Positions 1-9,148 of a stretch of DNA of 64,000 nucleotides are shown here, in pieces. A program made the position numbers and the translations under genes. Location: the NCBI RefSeq assembly GCF_021602585.1, contig NZ_BQIP01000007.1:124001-188000 (forward strand), in the 5' to 3' direction. This DNA comes from Pseudomonas faucium. GTDB taxonomy: Bacteria > Pseudomonadota > Gammaproteobacteria > Pseudomonadales > Pseudomonadaceae. The notes beneath the pieces are model-generated. The model saw only the letters and a list, made by a program, of their open reading frames with translations. It was not told the origin of the DNA and searched no databases. Position 1 is the stretch's first letter. Each line of letters begins with the position of its first letter.

Positions 1-94
1 CATAGGCCGGCGCCTTGCGGGCACGCAGGTACAGGCGCAGCGCAACCAGTGGCAGGCCCAGGTGAAACAGCAGGGTATAGAGAGTTCTGTTCAT
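1..94 (-). CDS. waaA: Kdo transferase WaaA, N-terminal fragment cut by the window edge
   Basis: Only the first 31 codons are present. They read MNRTLYTLLFHLGLPLVALR and continue LYLRARKAPAY, which matches the N-terminal membrane anchor of Pseudomonas 3-deoxy-D-manno-octulosonic acid transferase. The enzyme adds Kdo to lipid IVA at the inner face of the inner membrane. The fragment is too short for any ORF-length test, so the call rests on this anchor sequence and on context: the LysR gene ends 11 bp upstream, and hldE, msbA and waaL lie nearby, as in other pseudomonads. Confidence 0.75.
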   Translation of the reverse strand, partial: MNRTLYTLLFHLGLPLVALRLYLRARKAPAY

Positions 95-105
95 GGCGGC
101 GAAGT

Positions 106-996
106 CTACCCGATCGCACGCAGGTGTACCGCAAAGCGCTCGGCCAGCCATTGCGCGGCCGGGCCCAAGGGCTCGTCGCGGCGCCAGGCCAGTTCCACCA
201 CCAAGGCGGGCGGGCGCCATTCGCTGTGCAGCTCGACCATCTGCGCCTGGTAGGTGGGGTACTGCACCACATGCCGCGGCAGCCAGGCCCAGCCCAGGCC
301 ACGCATCAGCAGTTCGGCCATGGCGTAGAAGCTGTCGGCGCGCCAGACCTGCGGGCTGATCGCCTCGCCACCAGGGTAGCCGCTCTGCTGCGGGGTGATG
401 AGCAACTGGCGGTGGCGCGCCAGCTGCTGGCGGGTGACCCGGCCTTCACGCGCCAGCGGATGGTCGACCGCACACACCGTGACCATCTCCACACTGCCCA
501 GGGTGCGCCGTTCCAGCGCGGCGGGCATGCTTTCGTGGTGGAAGAACAACCCCAGGTCCGCGCGCCGCTCCGCCAGCTTGCGCGCCACGTCGCCCTGGGC
601 ACCGCTGGCCAGTTGCACTTCCAGGTGCGGGTAGCGGCTGGCCAGCTCGTCGAGGCTGTCGATGACCGGCTGGTAAGGCATGGCTTCGTCCTGGGCCACC
701 CGCAACAGCGCTTCCTGGCCACGCATCAGGGCCAGCGCCCGGCCATCCAGGTGCTCGCACTGGCGCAACAGTTCACGGGCATCCTGCAGCAGCGCTGTGC
801 CGTTTTCGGTGAGTTTGGGCTGCCGGCCACTGCTGCGCTCGAACAGGGTGACGCCCAGGTCGGCTTCCAGCAGCGCAATGGCATTGCTGACCGCCGATTG
901 CGCCTTGCGCTGCTCGCGCGCAACGCCAGAAAACGACCGCAGTTCGGCCACCCGGGCGAACAGCCGCAGTTGCTCCAGGTCCCAACGTTCTGCCAT
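106..996 (-). CDS. LysR-family transcriptional regulator
   Basis: A 296-residue protein with the LysR layout. The N-terminal winged helix (about residues 4-63; key segment VAREQRKAQSAVSNAIALLE) is followed by a substrate-binding co-inducer domain. The reading frame continues upstream to 1023, but the ATG at 996 is preferred because GGGAG stands 8-9 nt before it and the HTH then begins at a normal position. It diverges from the SMR transporter gene, and an ATC-N9-GAT element lies in the shared spacer, so it probably controls that pump and itself. The effector is unknown. The same LysR/SMR pairing next to waaA is known in P. aeruginosa. Confidence 0.85.
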   Translation of the reverse strand: MAERWDLEQLRLFARVAELRSFSGVAREQRKAQSAVSNAIALLEADLGVTLFERSSGRQPKLTENGTALLQDARELLRQCEHLDGRALALMRGQEALLRVAQDEAMPYQPVIDSLDELASRYPHLEVQLASGAQGDVARKLAERRADLGLFFHHESMPAALERRTLGSVEMVTVCAVDHPLAREGRVTRQQLARHRQLLITPQQSGYPGGEAISPQVWRADSFYAMAELLMRGLGWAWLPRHVVQYPTYQAQMVELHSEWRPPALVVELAWRRDEPLGPAAQWLAERFAVHLRAIG

Positions 997-999
997 CAA

Positions 1000-1020
1000 C
1001 CTATCTCCCATAACGATAGG
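1000..1020. promoter_or_regulatory. Candidate LysR operator (CCTATC-N9-GATAGG)
   Basis: A perfect 6-bp inverted repeat with a 9-bp spacer. It contains ATC-N9-GAT, the classical LysR-type T-N11-A box. It overlaps the ribosome-binding region of the lysR gene and ends 7 bp before the candidate -35 of the SMR gene, the normal place for a LysR activator/autorepressor site. Binding is inferred. Confidence 0.55.
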
Positions 1021-1027
1021 CAATGAC

Positions 1028-1055
1028 TTTACCGCATCCGAGGGGCGTCTAGAAT
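1028..1055 (+). promoter_or_regulatory. Candidate sigma-70 promoter of the SMR gene
   Basis: TTTACC (1028-1033) and TAGAAT (1050-1055) with a 16-bp spacer, each matching about four of six consensus positions. Transcription would begin near 1062, giving a leader of about 22 nt. The LysR-type inverted repeat lies directly upstream. Confidence 0.4.
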
Positions 1056-1083
1056 GCTCGACCAGTCACCGGAGAATCGCACC

Positions 1084-1416
1084 ATGAACGCCTACACCTA
1101 CCTCGCCATCGCCATCTGCGCCGAAGTCATCGCCACTGCCTCCATGAAGGCGGTGAAGGGCCTGAGCACGCCGTTGCCGTTGCTGCTGATGGTGGTCGGC
1201 TATGGCATCGCGTTCTGGATGCTGACCCTGGTGGTGCGCAGCATCCCGGTGGGCATCGCCTATGCGATCTGGTCGGGCCTGGGCATCGTGCTGATCAGCG
1301 TGGCCGCGCTGGTGGTCTACGGGCAGAAGCTGGATGTGCCGGCGATGCTGGGCATGGCGATGATCGTTGGCGGGGTGGTGGTGATCCAGCTGTTCTCGAA
1401 AACTGCCGGGCATTGA
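1084..1416 (+). CDS. emrE: Small multidrug resistance (SMR) efflux protein, EmrE type
   Basis: A 110-residue protein, the usual SMR length, with four hydrophobic segments. Glu14 in the first helix (ICAEVIATASMK) is the proton/drug-binding carboxylate of the family. Trp63 and the segment IPVGIAYAIWSGLG fit the Qac/EmrE subgroup that exports quaternary cations, rather than guanidinium exporters. The protein should act as a dual-topology dimer in the inner membrane. The ATG at 1084 is chosen over an upstream in-frame ATG because GGAG lies 8-9 nt before it and the protein then starts at the first helix. It diverges from a LysR gene. Confidence 0.88.
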   Translation: MNAYTYLAIAICAEVIATASMKAVKGLSTPLPLLLMVVGYGIAFWMLTLVVRSIPVGIAYAIWSGLGIVLISVAALVVYGQKLDVPAMLGMAMIVGGVVVIQLFSKTAGH

Positions 1417-1462
1417 TGCGGGCTGTATACTTGCCAGCTGTCCCAGTCTTCGAGGTACCGCC

Positions 1463-2638
1463 ATGCCAACCGCCATTTCCACTGACGTGCTGATCGTCGG
1501 CGCCGGGGTCGCAGGCCTGTGGCTCAATGCCCGGCTGCGTCGCCTGGGCTATTCGACCGTGCTGGTGGAACGCGCCAGCCTCGGCGGCGAGCAGACCATC
1601 AAGTCCCAGGGCATCATCCACGGCGGCACCAAGTACGCCTTGCACGGCGCCCTGACCGGCGCCTCCGAGGCCATCGCCGACATGCCGCGGCGCTGGCGCG
1701 AAGCGCTGGCTGGCAGCGGCGAGCTCGACCTCGGCCGCACCCGCCTGCTGTCCGATGCGCATTACCTGTGGTCGCCCGGCACCCTGGCCGGCAACCTCAC
1801 CAGCTTCTTCGCCAGCAAGGCCGTGCGCACCCGGGTCGAACAGGTCAAGGGCGAGCAGCTGCCGCCGGCCCTGCAGGACCGCGCCTTCAAGGGCAAGGTG
1901 TATCGCCTGGCCGAGCTGGTGATCGACGTGCCCAGCCTGCTGGCCAACCTGGCCGAACTGGCAGGAGACAGCCTGCTGGCCGGCGAGCGCATCGAACCGC
2001 TGCGCGAAGGCGACGAACTGCTCGGCCTGCGCGTCGACGGCCGCGAGATCCGCGCCCAGCGCGTGGTGCTGAGCGCAGGCGCCGGCACCGAAGAGCTGTT
2101 GCACGCCCTGGGCCTGCAGCAGCCCGCCATGCAGACACGCCCACTGCACATGGTCATGGCTAAAGGCGCCAACCTCAAACCGCTCTATGCCCACTGCCTG
2201 GGCGGCGGCACCAAGCCCAGGGTGACGATCACCACTCACCCGGCCGCCGATGGCCAATGGGTGTGGTACATGGGCGGCGACCTGGCCGAAGCCGACGGGG
2301 TCGCCCGCGAGCCCGCCGCGCAGATTGCCGCCGCGCAGAAGGAGGTCGCCCAGTTGCTGCCGTGGGTCGACCAGAGCCAGGTACGCTGGGCCACCCTGCG
2401 GGTGGATCGCGCCGAACCTGCGCAATCCGGCCTGGTACGCCCGGACAACGCGTTTCTCGCCGACCAGCAGCGCCTGCTGGTGGGCTGGCCGACCAAACTG
2501 GCCCTGGCACCAGACTTCAGCGACCGAGTGATCAGCCACCTGGAACGCGACGGCATCCGCCCCCAGGCCCAGGCCGACCTGGCCGACCTGCCACGCCCGC
2601 CCCTCGGCGTAGCGGCCTGGGAGCAACTGCTGCCATGA
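1463..2638 (+). CDS. FAD-dependent oxidoreductase (DAO superfamily)
   Basis: A 391-residue protein starting with a dinucleotide-binding fold (LIVGAGVAGLW, residues 10-20), followed by VLVERASLGGEQTIKSQGIIHGG as FAD contacts and a DAO-type C-terminal domain. The family oxidises amines, amino acids or glycerol phosphate; the substrate here cannot be read from the sequence. Its stop codon overlaps the start of the next gene (ATGA), so it is probably co-translated with the aldo/keto reductase. The same gene follows emrE in P. aeruginosa. Confidence 0.8.
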   Translation: MPTAISTDVLIVGAGVAGLWLNARLRRLGYSTVLVERASLGGEQTIKSQGIIHGGTKYALHGALTGASEAIADMPRRWREALAGSGELDLGRTRLLSDAHYLWSPGTLAGNLTSFFASKAVRTRVEQVKGEQLPPALQDRAFKGKVYRLAELVIDVPSLLANLAELAGDSLLAGERIEPLREGDELLGLRVDGREIRAQRVVLSAGAGTEELLHALGLQQPAMQTRPLHMVMAKGANLKPLYAHCLGGGTKPRVTITTHPAADGQWVWYMGGDLAEADGVAREPAAQIAAAQKEVAQLLPWVDQSQVRWATLRVDRAEPAQSGLVRPDNAFLADQQRLLVGWPTKLALAPDFSDRVISHLERDGIRPQAQADLADLPRPPLGVAAWEQLLP

Positions 2639-3447
2639 CCCTGCCGACCCTGCACGACTTCCACCGCCCCCTGGGCAGCACCGGCTTCACCGTGTCGCCC
2701 CTGGGCCTGGGCACGGTCAAGCTCGGCCGCGACCAGGGCGTGAAATACCCCTCCGGCTTCACCATCCCCGGCGACGACGAAGCCCGCCTGCTGCTGGCCC
2801 AGGCCCGCGAGCTGGGCATCAACCTGATCGACACGGCGCCAGCTTACGGTCGCAGCGAGGAACGCCTGGGCCCACTGCTGCGCGGCCAGCGCGATGAATG
2901 GGTGATCGTCAGCAAGGTTGGTGAAGAGTTCGAGAACGGCCAGTCGCACTTCGACTTCAGTGCCGCCCATACTCGCCGCTCGGTGGAACGCAGCCTGCAG
3001 CGCCTGGAAACCGACCGCATCGAACTGGTGCTGGTGCATTCCGACGGCAACGATTTGGCGATCCTCGAGCAGACCGAGGTCTACCAGACCCTCGCCGCGC
3101 TCAAGCAGGAAGGCAAGATTCTTGGCTTCGGCCTCTCCGGCAAGACCGTGGCCGGCGGCCTCAAGGCCCTGGAGCAAGGTGATTGCGCGATGGTCACCTA
3201 CAACCTCAACGAGCAGGCAGAGCGCCCGGTGCTGGACTACGCTGCCGAGCACGGCAAGGCCATCCTGGTGAAGAAGGCCCTGGCCAGCGGGCATATCTGC
3301 CTGGCGCCGGGTGTCGACCCGGTACAGGCCAGCTTCGAGTTGCTGTTCTCCCACCCGGGCGTGAGCAGTGCTATCGTCGGCACCATCAATCCGTTGCACC
3401 TGGCCCATAACGTGGCCACCGTCGCCCGCATCCTGGGCCAGCATTGA
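2635..3447 (+). CDS. Aldo/keto reductase family protein
   Basis: A 270-residue TIM-barrel oxidoreductase. The catalytic tetrad can be placed at Asp66 and Tyr71 (LIDTAPAYG), Lys94 (IVSKVG) and His135 (LVHSDG). The family reduces carbonyls with NADPH. The ATG at 2635 shares ATGA with the stop of the FAD oxidoreductase gene, indicating translational coupling and probably a shared pathway. The substrate is unknown. Confidence 0.85.
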   Translation: MTLPTLHDFHRPLGSTGFTVSPLGLGTVKLGRDQGVKYPSGFTIPGDDEARLLLAQARELGINLIDTAPAYGRSEERLGPLLRGQRDEWVIVSKVGEEFENGQSHFDFSAAHTRRSVERSLQRLETDRIELVLVHSDGNDLAILEQTEVYQTLAALKQEGKILGFGLSGKTVAGGLKALEQGDCAMVTYNLNEQAERPVLDYAAEHGKAILVKKALASGHICLAPGVDPVQASFELLFSHPGVSSAIVGTINPLHLAHNVATVARILGQH

Positions 3448-3498
3448 GTTGACCCCACCCCAGGGCCTGGAAACGGGCCCGACGCAAGGAGGAGCCTC

Positions 3499-4467
3499 GT
3501 GCCGCGTACCCTGATCCGCAAGAACCCGAGCAATTTCAAGACGCTGCCACTGCATGTCGAGGCCACGGCCGAAAGCCTGGTCTACCAGAGCATCGGCATG
3601 CCGCTGAACTTCGCCCAGACCCAGCAGCGGCGCAAGGCCATCCAGCTGCCCGACAACCAGCGCTTCGTGGTCGAGCTGGCCAACCTCGGCGTTTCGGTGC
3701 GCCTGACCCTGCACTGGCAGCAGCGTGATTACTGGGTGCTGGTCCGGCAACGCCGCCAGGACCGTGGCGATGTGGTGCTGAAGCTGATCTCAGGCTATGT
3801 CCCGGCCCAGGAACTCAACTTGCCGCTGCACACTGCCGTGCAGGAAGTGGCCGAGGAATGCCTGCTGGAAACGCCAGAGGGCTGGCTGGGCGGGCGCTTC
3901 AACGACACCTGGCTGCCGGCGCCTTATGCCGCAGCCCTGCATTACCGCGAAGCTCTGCCCTTCGTGCTGACGCCAGAATCCGGCGCCGCGCGCGCCGTAC
4001 ATTGCGGCAACCTGATGCTGTTGGAGCGCCCGCGTGCCTATGTTCACCTGCCAACGGCATCGTTGCAGCTGATCTACGACATGCGCCTGCAAGTGCCCAA
4101 AGAAGCCAAGAAGCTGAGCCTGTTCCACGTCGATGAACGGCTCGAAGGCGGGCAGCTGGTGGCACGGCTGAACCGCAAACGGCCAGACCTGTACCTGATG
4201 CCACTGCAAGACGGTCAGCCACTGGCCGAGCTGTACACGCTGAAGAAGGACGAACTGGTGCCGGCGAGCACCCGCGGGCTGTACCTGGCCGAAAGCTTTG
4301 CCAGGCAGAGCGGCTGGGTGGTTGCCGAAGAGCGCATCCGCTGGAAGGACTGGGTGAAGCAGCAGGGCCTGGTGGAGCGCAAGGCCGAGCCAGCCTCACA
4401 CCTGCAGCGCTTTGGCGACAAGGCGCGGGCGCTGCTGGAGCGGGCGCGCACTACCCTGCACAAGTGA
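3499..4467 (+). CDS. Conserved hypothetical protein with a degenerate Nudix-like box
   Basis: A 322-residue soluble protein. The GTG at 3499 is chosen because AAGGAGGAG lies just upstream. I do not recognise a named family. Residues 99-123 resemble a Nudix box: G99-x5-E105, then a spacer two residues longer than usual, then QEVAEECLL where the consensus is REUxEExGU. The normal Arg is Gln and the late Gly is Leu, so hydrolase activity is doubtful. The C-terminal third is Lys/Arg-rich (RKDWVKQQ-like) and could contact lipid or nucleic acid. It follows the aldo/keto reductase by 51 bp and converges on hldE. Confidence 0.7.
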   Translation: MPRTLIRKNPSNFKTLPLHVEATAESLVYQSIGMPLNFAQTQQRRKAIQLPDNQRFVVELANLGVSVRLTLHWQQRDYWVLVRQRRQDRGDVVLKLISGYVPAQELNLPLHTAVQEVAEECLLETPEGWLGGRFNDTWLPAPYAAALHYREALPFVLTPESGAARAVHCGNLMLLERPRAYVHLPTASLQLIYDMRLQVPKEAKKLSLFHVDERLEGGQLVARLNRKRPDLYLMPLQDGQPLAELYTLKKDELVPASTRGLYLAESFARQSGWVVAEERIRWKDWVKQQGLVERKAEPASHLQRFGDKARALLERARTTLHK

Positions 4468-4470
4468 TAC

Positions 4471-4489
4471 GGGGCCGCCCTGCGGCCCC
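4471..4489. terminator. Hairpin between convergent genes
   Basis: GGGGCCGC-CCT-GCGGCCCC forms a perfect 8-bp stem with a 3-nt loop, 4 bp after the hypothetical gene and 8 bp after the hldE stop. It lacks a clear T-run on either side, so terminator function in both directions is inferred from its position. Confidence 0.5.
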
Positions 4490-4496
4490 GGCTACA

Positions 4497-5918
4497 TCAG
4501 TTCTTGCGGATTTTCTCGACGATCGCCGTGGTCGAGCTGTTCTCGACCAGCCCCAGCACTTTCACCGTGCCGCCATAGGCGCGGACGATATCGGCGCCGA
4601 CCACCTGGTCGATGCCATAGTCACCGCCCTTGACCAACACATCCGGCTTGACCTGGCTCAGCAGGTTTTCCGGCGTGCCTTCGGGGAAGCTGATGACCCA
4701 GTCCACCGCACCCAGCCCCGCCAGCACCGCCATGCGCCGATCGACGCTGTTGATCGGCCGACCCGGCCCTTTCAGGCGGCTGACCGACGCATCGTCGTTG
4801 ACCGCGACGATCAAGCGATCGCCCTGGGCGCGCGCCTGCTCGAGGTAGGTCACGTGGCCGGCATGCAGGATGTCGAAGCAACCGTTGGTGAACACGATCT
4901 TCTCGTTGTGCGCACGCGCGTCGTCGATCGCCAGCAGCAGCTGCTCCAGGCCCAGCACACCACGCTCGGAACCTTCCTCGCGCTGGATCGCGCGGCGCAG
5001 TTCAGGTGCGCTGATGGCCGCGGTACCCAGCTTGCCGACCACGATGCCGGCCGCGAGGTTGGCCAGGGCCACGGCATGCGGCAGGTCTTCACCCGCGGCG
5101 ATGGCCGCCGCCAGGGTGGAGATCACGGTATCGCCGGCACCGGTCACATCGAACACTTCACGGGCACGGGCCGGCAGGTGCAGCGCCGGCTGGCCGATGC
5201 GCAGCAGGGTCATGCCATGCTCGCCACGGGTTACCAGCAAGGCACCCAGGTCCAGGTCCTGCAGCAGCTGCAGGCCCTTGGCGACCAGTTCGGCCTCGTC
5301 GGCGCAGCGGCCGACGATGGTTTCGAACTCGCTCAAGTTCGGGGTGATCAGGCTGGCGCCGCGGTAGATGGAGAAATCCTTGCCCTTGGGGTCGGCCAGC
5401 ACCGGAATGCCCTTGGCACGGGCGGCCTGGATCAGGCTCTGGTGGTTCTTCAGCGCGCCCTTGCCGTAGTCGGACAGCACCAGCACCTTGACGCCCTCGA
5501 GCAGGCTGTCGACTTCCGTGCCCAGCGACAGCGGGTCGGTGGCGAAGGGTTCTTCGAAATCGATGCGCAGCAGTTGCTGGTGGCGGCTCATGACCCGCAG
5601 CTTGACGATGGTCGGCTGGTGAGCGATGCGCTGGAATACCGAGCGTACGCCGGCGGCCTGCAGGCTGTTGGCCAGGCTGTCGGCGGCTTCATCCTGGCCG
5701 GTCACGCCGATCAGCGAAGCCGGCGCGCCCAGGGCGGCGATGTTCAAGGCAACGTTGGCCGCGCCGCCGGGGCGATCCTCGATCTGATCGACCTTGACCA
5801 CCGGCACCGGCGCTTCAGGCGAAATACGCGAAGTACCGCCATGCCAGTAGCGGTCGAGCATGACATCGCCGACCACCAGTACCGGGGCTTGATCGAAACG
5901 CGGCATGGACAACTTCAT
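4497..5918 (-). CDS. hldE: Bifunctional heptose kinase/adenylyltransferase HldE
   Basis: A 473-residue two-domain enzyme that makes ADP-heptose for the LPS inner core. The N-terminal ribokinase-type domain (about 1-320) carries the phosphate-loop and base motif [10 protein letters not shown] and phosphorylates heptose 7-phosphate at C1. The C-terminal nucleotidyltransferase domain (about 340-473) has [14 protein letters not shown] with the HxGH signature. The frame is open 75 codons further upstream, but the start at 5918 gives [12 protein letters not shown], the family N terminus and length. It lies downstream of msbA on the same strand after a hairpin. Confidence 0.95.
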   Translation of the reverse strand: MKLSMPRFDQAPVLVVGDVMLDRYWHGGTSRISPEAPVPVVKVDQIEDRPGGAANVALNIAALGAPASLIGVTGQDEAADSLANSLQAAGVRSVFQRIAHQPTIVKLRVMSRHQQLLRIDFEEPFATDPLSLGTEVDSLLEGVKVLVLSDYGKGALKNHQSLIQAARAKGIPVLADPKGKDFSIYRGASLITPNLSEFETIVGRCADEAELVAKGLQLLQDLDLGALLVTRGEHGMTLLRIGQPALHLPARAREVFDVTGAGDTVISTLAAAIAAGEDLPHAVALANLAAGIVVGKLGTAAISAPELRRAIQREEGSERGVLGLEQLLLAIDDARAHNEKIVFTNGCFDILHAGHVTYLEQARAQGDRLIVAVNDDASVSRLKGPGRPINSVDRRMAVLAGLGAVDWVISFPEGTPENLLSQVKPDVLVKGGDYGIDQVVGADIVRAYGGTVKVLGLVENSSTTAIVEKIRKN

Positions 5919-6016
5919 GGGCAACCCATATGAAAATAATGAACAGGGGCAGGATATTAGCACAGGGCAGACGAGGGCTTTACGGCCAGATCGGGCCCTG
6001 GAAAATTCCAGTGACA

Positions 6017-6038
6017 ATCGGGGCCGCAAGGCCCCGAT
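6017..6038 (-). terminator. Hairpin downstream of msbA
   Basis: ATCGGGGCC-GCAA-GGCCCCGAT, a 9-bp perfect stem with a GCAA tetraloop, starting 10 bp after the msbA stop. The following minus-strand sequence is only mildly T-rich, so it may attenuate rather than fully separate msbA from hldE. Confidence 0.6.
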
Positions 6039-6048
6039 CAAGGTAGGC

Positions 6049-7860
6049 TCAGGTGATATCGGCCTTGGTCGGCTCGTCCAGGCCCATGGCATGCAGGCGG
6101 GCATAATGGCCATTTGCAGCCAGCAGCTCGGCATGGGTGCCACGTTCCACCAGGCGGCCCTGGTCCATGACCAGGATCTGGTCGGCCTTCTCGATGGTCG
6201 ACAGGCGGTGAGCGATCACCAGGGTGGTACGGCCTTGCATCACGTGGTCCAGCGCGGCCTGGATATGCCGTTCGGATTCGGTGTCCAGGGCCGAGGTCGC
6301 TTCGTCGAGGATCAGCAGCGGGGCGTTCTTCAGCAAGGCCCGGGCAATTGCCAGGCGCTGGCGCTGGCCGCCGGAGAGCAGCACGCCGTTTTCGCCCACC
6401 TCGGTGTCGAAGCCTTTGGGCAGGCGGTCGACGAACTCCTTGGCATAGGCGTCGGCCGCTGCCGCTTCGATGTCCGCGCGCGGGGCGCCGGCCAGGTCGC
6501 CGTAGGCGATGTTGTTGGCCACCGTGTCGTTGAACAGGGTCACATGCTGGGTCACCTGCGACACGTGCTTGCGCAGGTTGCGCAGGCGATAGTCCTCGAT
6601 TTCCACGCCATCGAGCAGGATCTGCCCTTTGCTGTGGTGATAGAAGCGCGGAATCAGCGCCGCCAGGGTCGACTTGCCGCTGCCGGAGCGGCCCACCAGG
6701 GCAATCATCTGCCCAGGTTCGGCGACGAAGCTGATATCGCTGAGCACTTCGCGTTCGGTGTTCGGGTAGGTGAAGCTCAGGTTGCGCACTTCCAGGCGCC
6801 CCTGCACGCGCTCCTTCTCGACCGTGCCGGTATCGAGCTCAGGCTCCTCGTCCAGCTGCTCGAAGATGCTTTCGGCGCCGGCCAGGCCCTTCTGGATGGT
6901 CGAGCTGACTTCCGAAAGCTGGCGGATCGGCTTGGGCAGCAGGCCCGCGGCCGTGATGTAGGCCACCAGGTCACCGGCGGTGGACTCACCGCGCAGGAAC
7001 AGCACCAGGAACATCAACGCGGCCATGGCGCTGTAGATCACCAGCTGCAGCATCGGCGTGTACAGCGAACCGGTCTTGGTCATGCGCAGCTGCTTGTCGG
7101 TGTTGCTCTGGCTGGCGCGACCGAAGCGCTGCTGCTCGTAGGCTTCGCCGCCGAAGCTGCGCACCACGCGGTAACCCTGGATGGTTTCGGACGCGACGTG
7201 GGTCACGTCGCCCATGGCCACCTGGATCTTCTTGCTCTGCTTGCGGAATTTCTTGCTGGCGACGCTGACCATCACCGCGATCACCGGCAGGATGGCGACC
7301 ATCACCAGGGTCAGGTGCCAGTTCATCCACAGCAGGTAGGCGAACAGGAACACCACCGTCAGGCCTTCGCGGATAACCACCTTGATCGCGTCAGTGGCGG
7401 CGCCGGTGACCATGGTCACGTTGAAGGTGATGCGCGAGATCAGGTGCCCGGAGTTGTGGTTGTCGAAATAGCGGTTGGGCAGTACCAGCAGCTTGTTGAA
7501 CAATTCGACGCGCAGGTCATGCACCAGGCACAGGGAAACCTTGGCCAAAAAATAGTTGCCCAGGAACGACCCCAGCCCCTGCCAGGCGGCGATCAGGATG
7601 ATCAGCAGCGGCACCGCCTGCAGCAACTGCAGGTCGCGCAGGTACGGCACGTTGGGGAACAACACCGCTTCGGGGTTGCTCAGGCCATCGACGAAGTATT
7701 TCAAGATGCCGGCCAGCATGGGCTGGGTCGAGGCAAAGATCACGAAACCGATGATGCTCAGCAGGAAAATGCCGACATAGGGTTTCACGTAGCTCAGCAG
7801 CCGGAAGTAGATCTTCAGGCTGGAGGAATGCTCCGCCGGTCGCGGTGTTTCGGCCATCAT
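6049..7860 (-). CDS. msbA: Lipid A flippase MsbA (ABC exporter)
   Basis: A 603-residue half-transporter: six membrane helices in the first about 320 residues, then an ATPase domain with Walker [10 protein letters not shown], signature LSGGQRQR and Walker [13 protein letters not shown]. It flips lipid A-core across the inner membrane using ATP, as a homodimer. Length and domain order are those of MsbA, and the context (waaL 12 bp upstream, hldE downstream) supports this over other multidrug exporters. Two adjacent ATG codons (7860 and 7857) are possible starts. Confidence 0.93.
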   Translation of the reverse strand: MMAETPRPAEHSSSLKIYFRLLSYVKPYVGIFLLSIIGFVIFASTQPMLAGILKYFVDGLSNPEAVLFPNVPYLRDLQLLQAVPLLIILIAAWQGLGSFLGNYFLAKVSLCLVHDLRVELFNKLLVLPNRYFDNHNSGHLISRITFNVTMVTGAATDAIKVVIREGLTVVFLFAYLLWMNWHLTLVMVAILPVIAVMVSVASKKFRKQSKKIQVAMGDVTHVASETIQGYRVVRSFGGEAYEQQRFGRASQSNTDKQLRMTKTGSLYTPMLQLVIYSAMAALMFLVLFLRGESTAGDLVAYITAAGLLPKPIRQLSEVSSTIQKGLAGAESIFEQLDEEPELDTGTVEKERVQGRLEVRNLSFTYPNTEREVLSDISFVAEPGQMIALVGRSGSGKSTLAALIPRFYHHSKGQILLDGVEIEDYRLRNLRKHVSQVTQHVTLFNDTVANNIAYGDLAGAPRADIEAAAADAYAKEFVDRLPKGFDTEVGENGVLLSGGQRQRLAIARALLKNAPLLILDEATSALDTESERHIQAALDHVMQGRTTLVIAHRLSTIEKADQILVMDQGRLVERGTHAELLAANGHYARLHAMGLDEPTKADIT

Positions 7861-7872
7861 CGAGCTCGCTGT

Positions 7873-9048
7873 TCAGGTTGAACCGGAAATTTTACCACAG
7901 GCGCCCTTTTCGGCACGCCCCCAGGGTAACAACATGGCCAGGCCGACCGTCAGCCAGCTGACGAACCATTCGGCGCGCGGGGTTCCGCTGATGCTGGCGG
8001 CATCGAACTGCATGGCCAGGGTCGAGTAGACCCACAGCGCGAGCAGGATCTTGCCCATCAGGGTATTCCGGGCACGCACGATTTCGCCCAGGGCGAACAG
8101 CCAGGCGGCGACCCACAGCAGCATGCCGGGCAGGCCTATCTCGATCGCGACGTGGGTGAACATGTTGTGCGAGTGATCGAACACCTTCCTCGCCGTTCTC
8201 ACATCGTATTCGGCACCCAGCCCCAGCCCCGTCCAGGGACGCTCGCCGATCATCTGCAGCACCGCCTGGAAAATCTCCGGACGATAAGAGGAGCCACGCT
8301 GGGTGATAACGTCGTAGACAAAGAAAAAGGCAAGACCGGTGGCAAGCAATGCCAGCACCGCGAAGAGCCGGCTATGACGGTCACGGAACCACAGCGGCGC
8401 AAGCACCACGGTAATCAGCAACGCCAATACCGCGCCACGGCTCTGGCTGAGCGCAATGAACGCTCCCAGGCACGCCAATGCCAGCACCCAGCCAAGCTGG
8501 GCGGCGCGCTGCCGAGGCATTTGATAGAGCAGCATCAGCACGGCCGCCCCTATTACATAGGCGCCGAGAATCGGGTGCGATATTTCACCGATGCCTTCGA
8601 TACGATTCAGCAATGGCCGGCCTTGCACGCCATAGAACTTGACGATAGAGATCAGTGCGGCAATCGCCAGCAAGCCAGCACCGAGCTGCAGCAAGCAGCG
8701 AATGCGCGCGAGCCCGGCCTGGGCCAGCAAGGGGAACGCCATCAGAAACACCAGGATGTAGACCAGCCGCTTCACCTCACGCCCGGGATCCGGTGCAGTC
8801 GACCACACCAGCGTCAGCCCCGCCCACACCATCAATGCCAGCAGAGAGGCCCATAGCGCCGGCTGGAGCCGGAACGCCTGCAGATACACCGCCCGCGCCG
8901 ACCACGCGAGCACCAAAGTAGGCAGCCATAAAAACAGCACCAGGCCTTGTTGATAAATCTTGTTGCTGGGCGCCAGGGCGATCGCCGCCACGAACCAGAC
9001 CAAGCCAAAACCCAACCAGGCCCGTGCCCAGTTTTTTTCGTACAACAT
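7873..9048 (-). CDS. waaL: O-antigen ligase family membrane protein (WaaL-type)
   Basis: A 391-residue polytopic membrane protein with about ten to twelve hydrophobic segments. A periplasmic loop carries RGSSYRPEIFQAVLQMI and GLGLGAEYD, and the Wzy_C/ligase histidine motif DHSHNMFTHVAIEIG is present. Ligases of this family join undecaprenyl-linked O-polysaccharide to lipid A-core at the periplasmic face; the related Wzy polymerases share the fold, so exact activity is inferred from the core locus and position next to msbA. It is 12 bp upstream of msbA, probably one transcript. It diverges from the kinase gene. Confidence 0.8.
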   Translation of the reverse strand: MLYEKNWARAWLGFGLVWFVAAIALAPSNKIYQQGLVLFLWLPTLVLAWSARAVYLQAFRLQPALWASLLALMVWAGLTLVWSTAPDPGREVKRLVYILVFLMAFPLLAQAGLARIRCLLQLGAGLLAIAALISIVKFYGVQGRPLLNRIEGIGEISHPILGAYVIGAAVLMLLYQMPRQRAAQLGWVLALACLGAFIALSQSRGAVLALLITVVLAPLWFRDRHSRLFAVLALLATGLAFFFVYDVITQRGSSYRPEIFQAVLQMIGERPWTGLGLGAEYDVRTARKVFDHSHNMFTHVAIEIGLPGMLLWVAAWLFALGEIVRARNTLMGKILLALWVYSTLAMQFDAASISGTPRAEWFVSWLTVGLAMLLPWGRAEKGACGKISGST

Positions 9049-9148
9049 CCATTCCCCCGGTCACTCAAAAGACACCATCATGGTGCTACCGCATTATTTT
9101 CGGCATTATTGCCGGTCATTTTGTTCGCCAGACGACAAGGCTCAATTC

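Noticed and set aside
4464-5933. Long open frame antisense to hldE
   Set aside because: Shadow of hldE; the encoded protein is rich in Gln, His and Arg with no domain.
5919-6143. 75-codon N-terminal extension of hldE
   Set aside because: Crosses the msbA terminator hairpin and would make the protein longer than the family; the start at 5918 fits.
8960-9148. Longer N terminus for the WaaP-like kinase
   Set aside because: It runs into the divergent waaL gene and lacks a ribosome-binding site.
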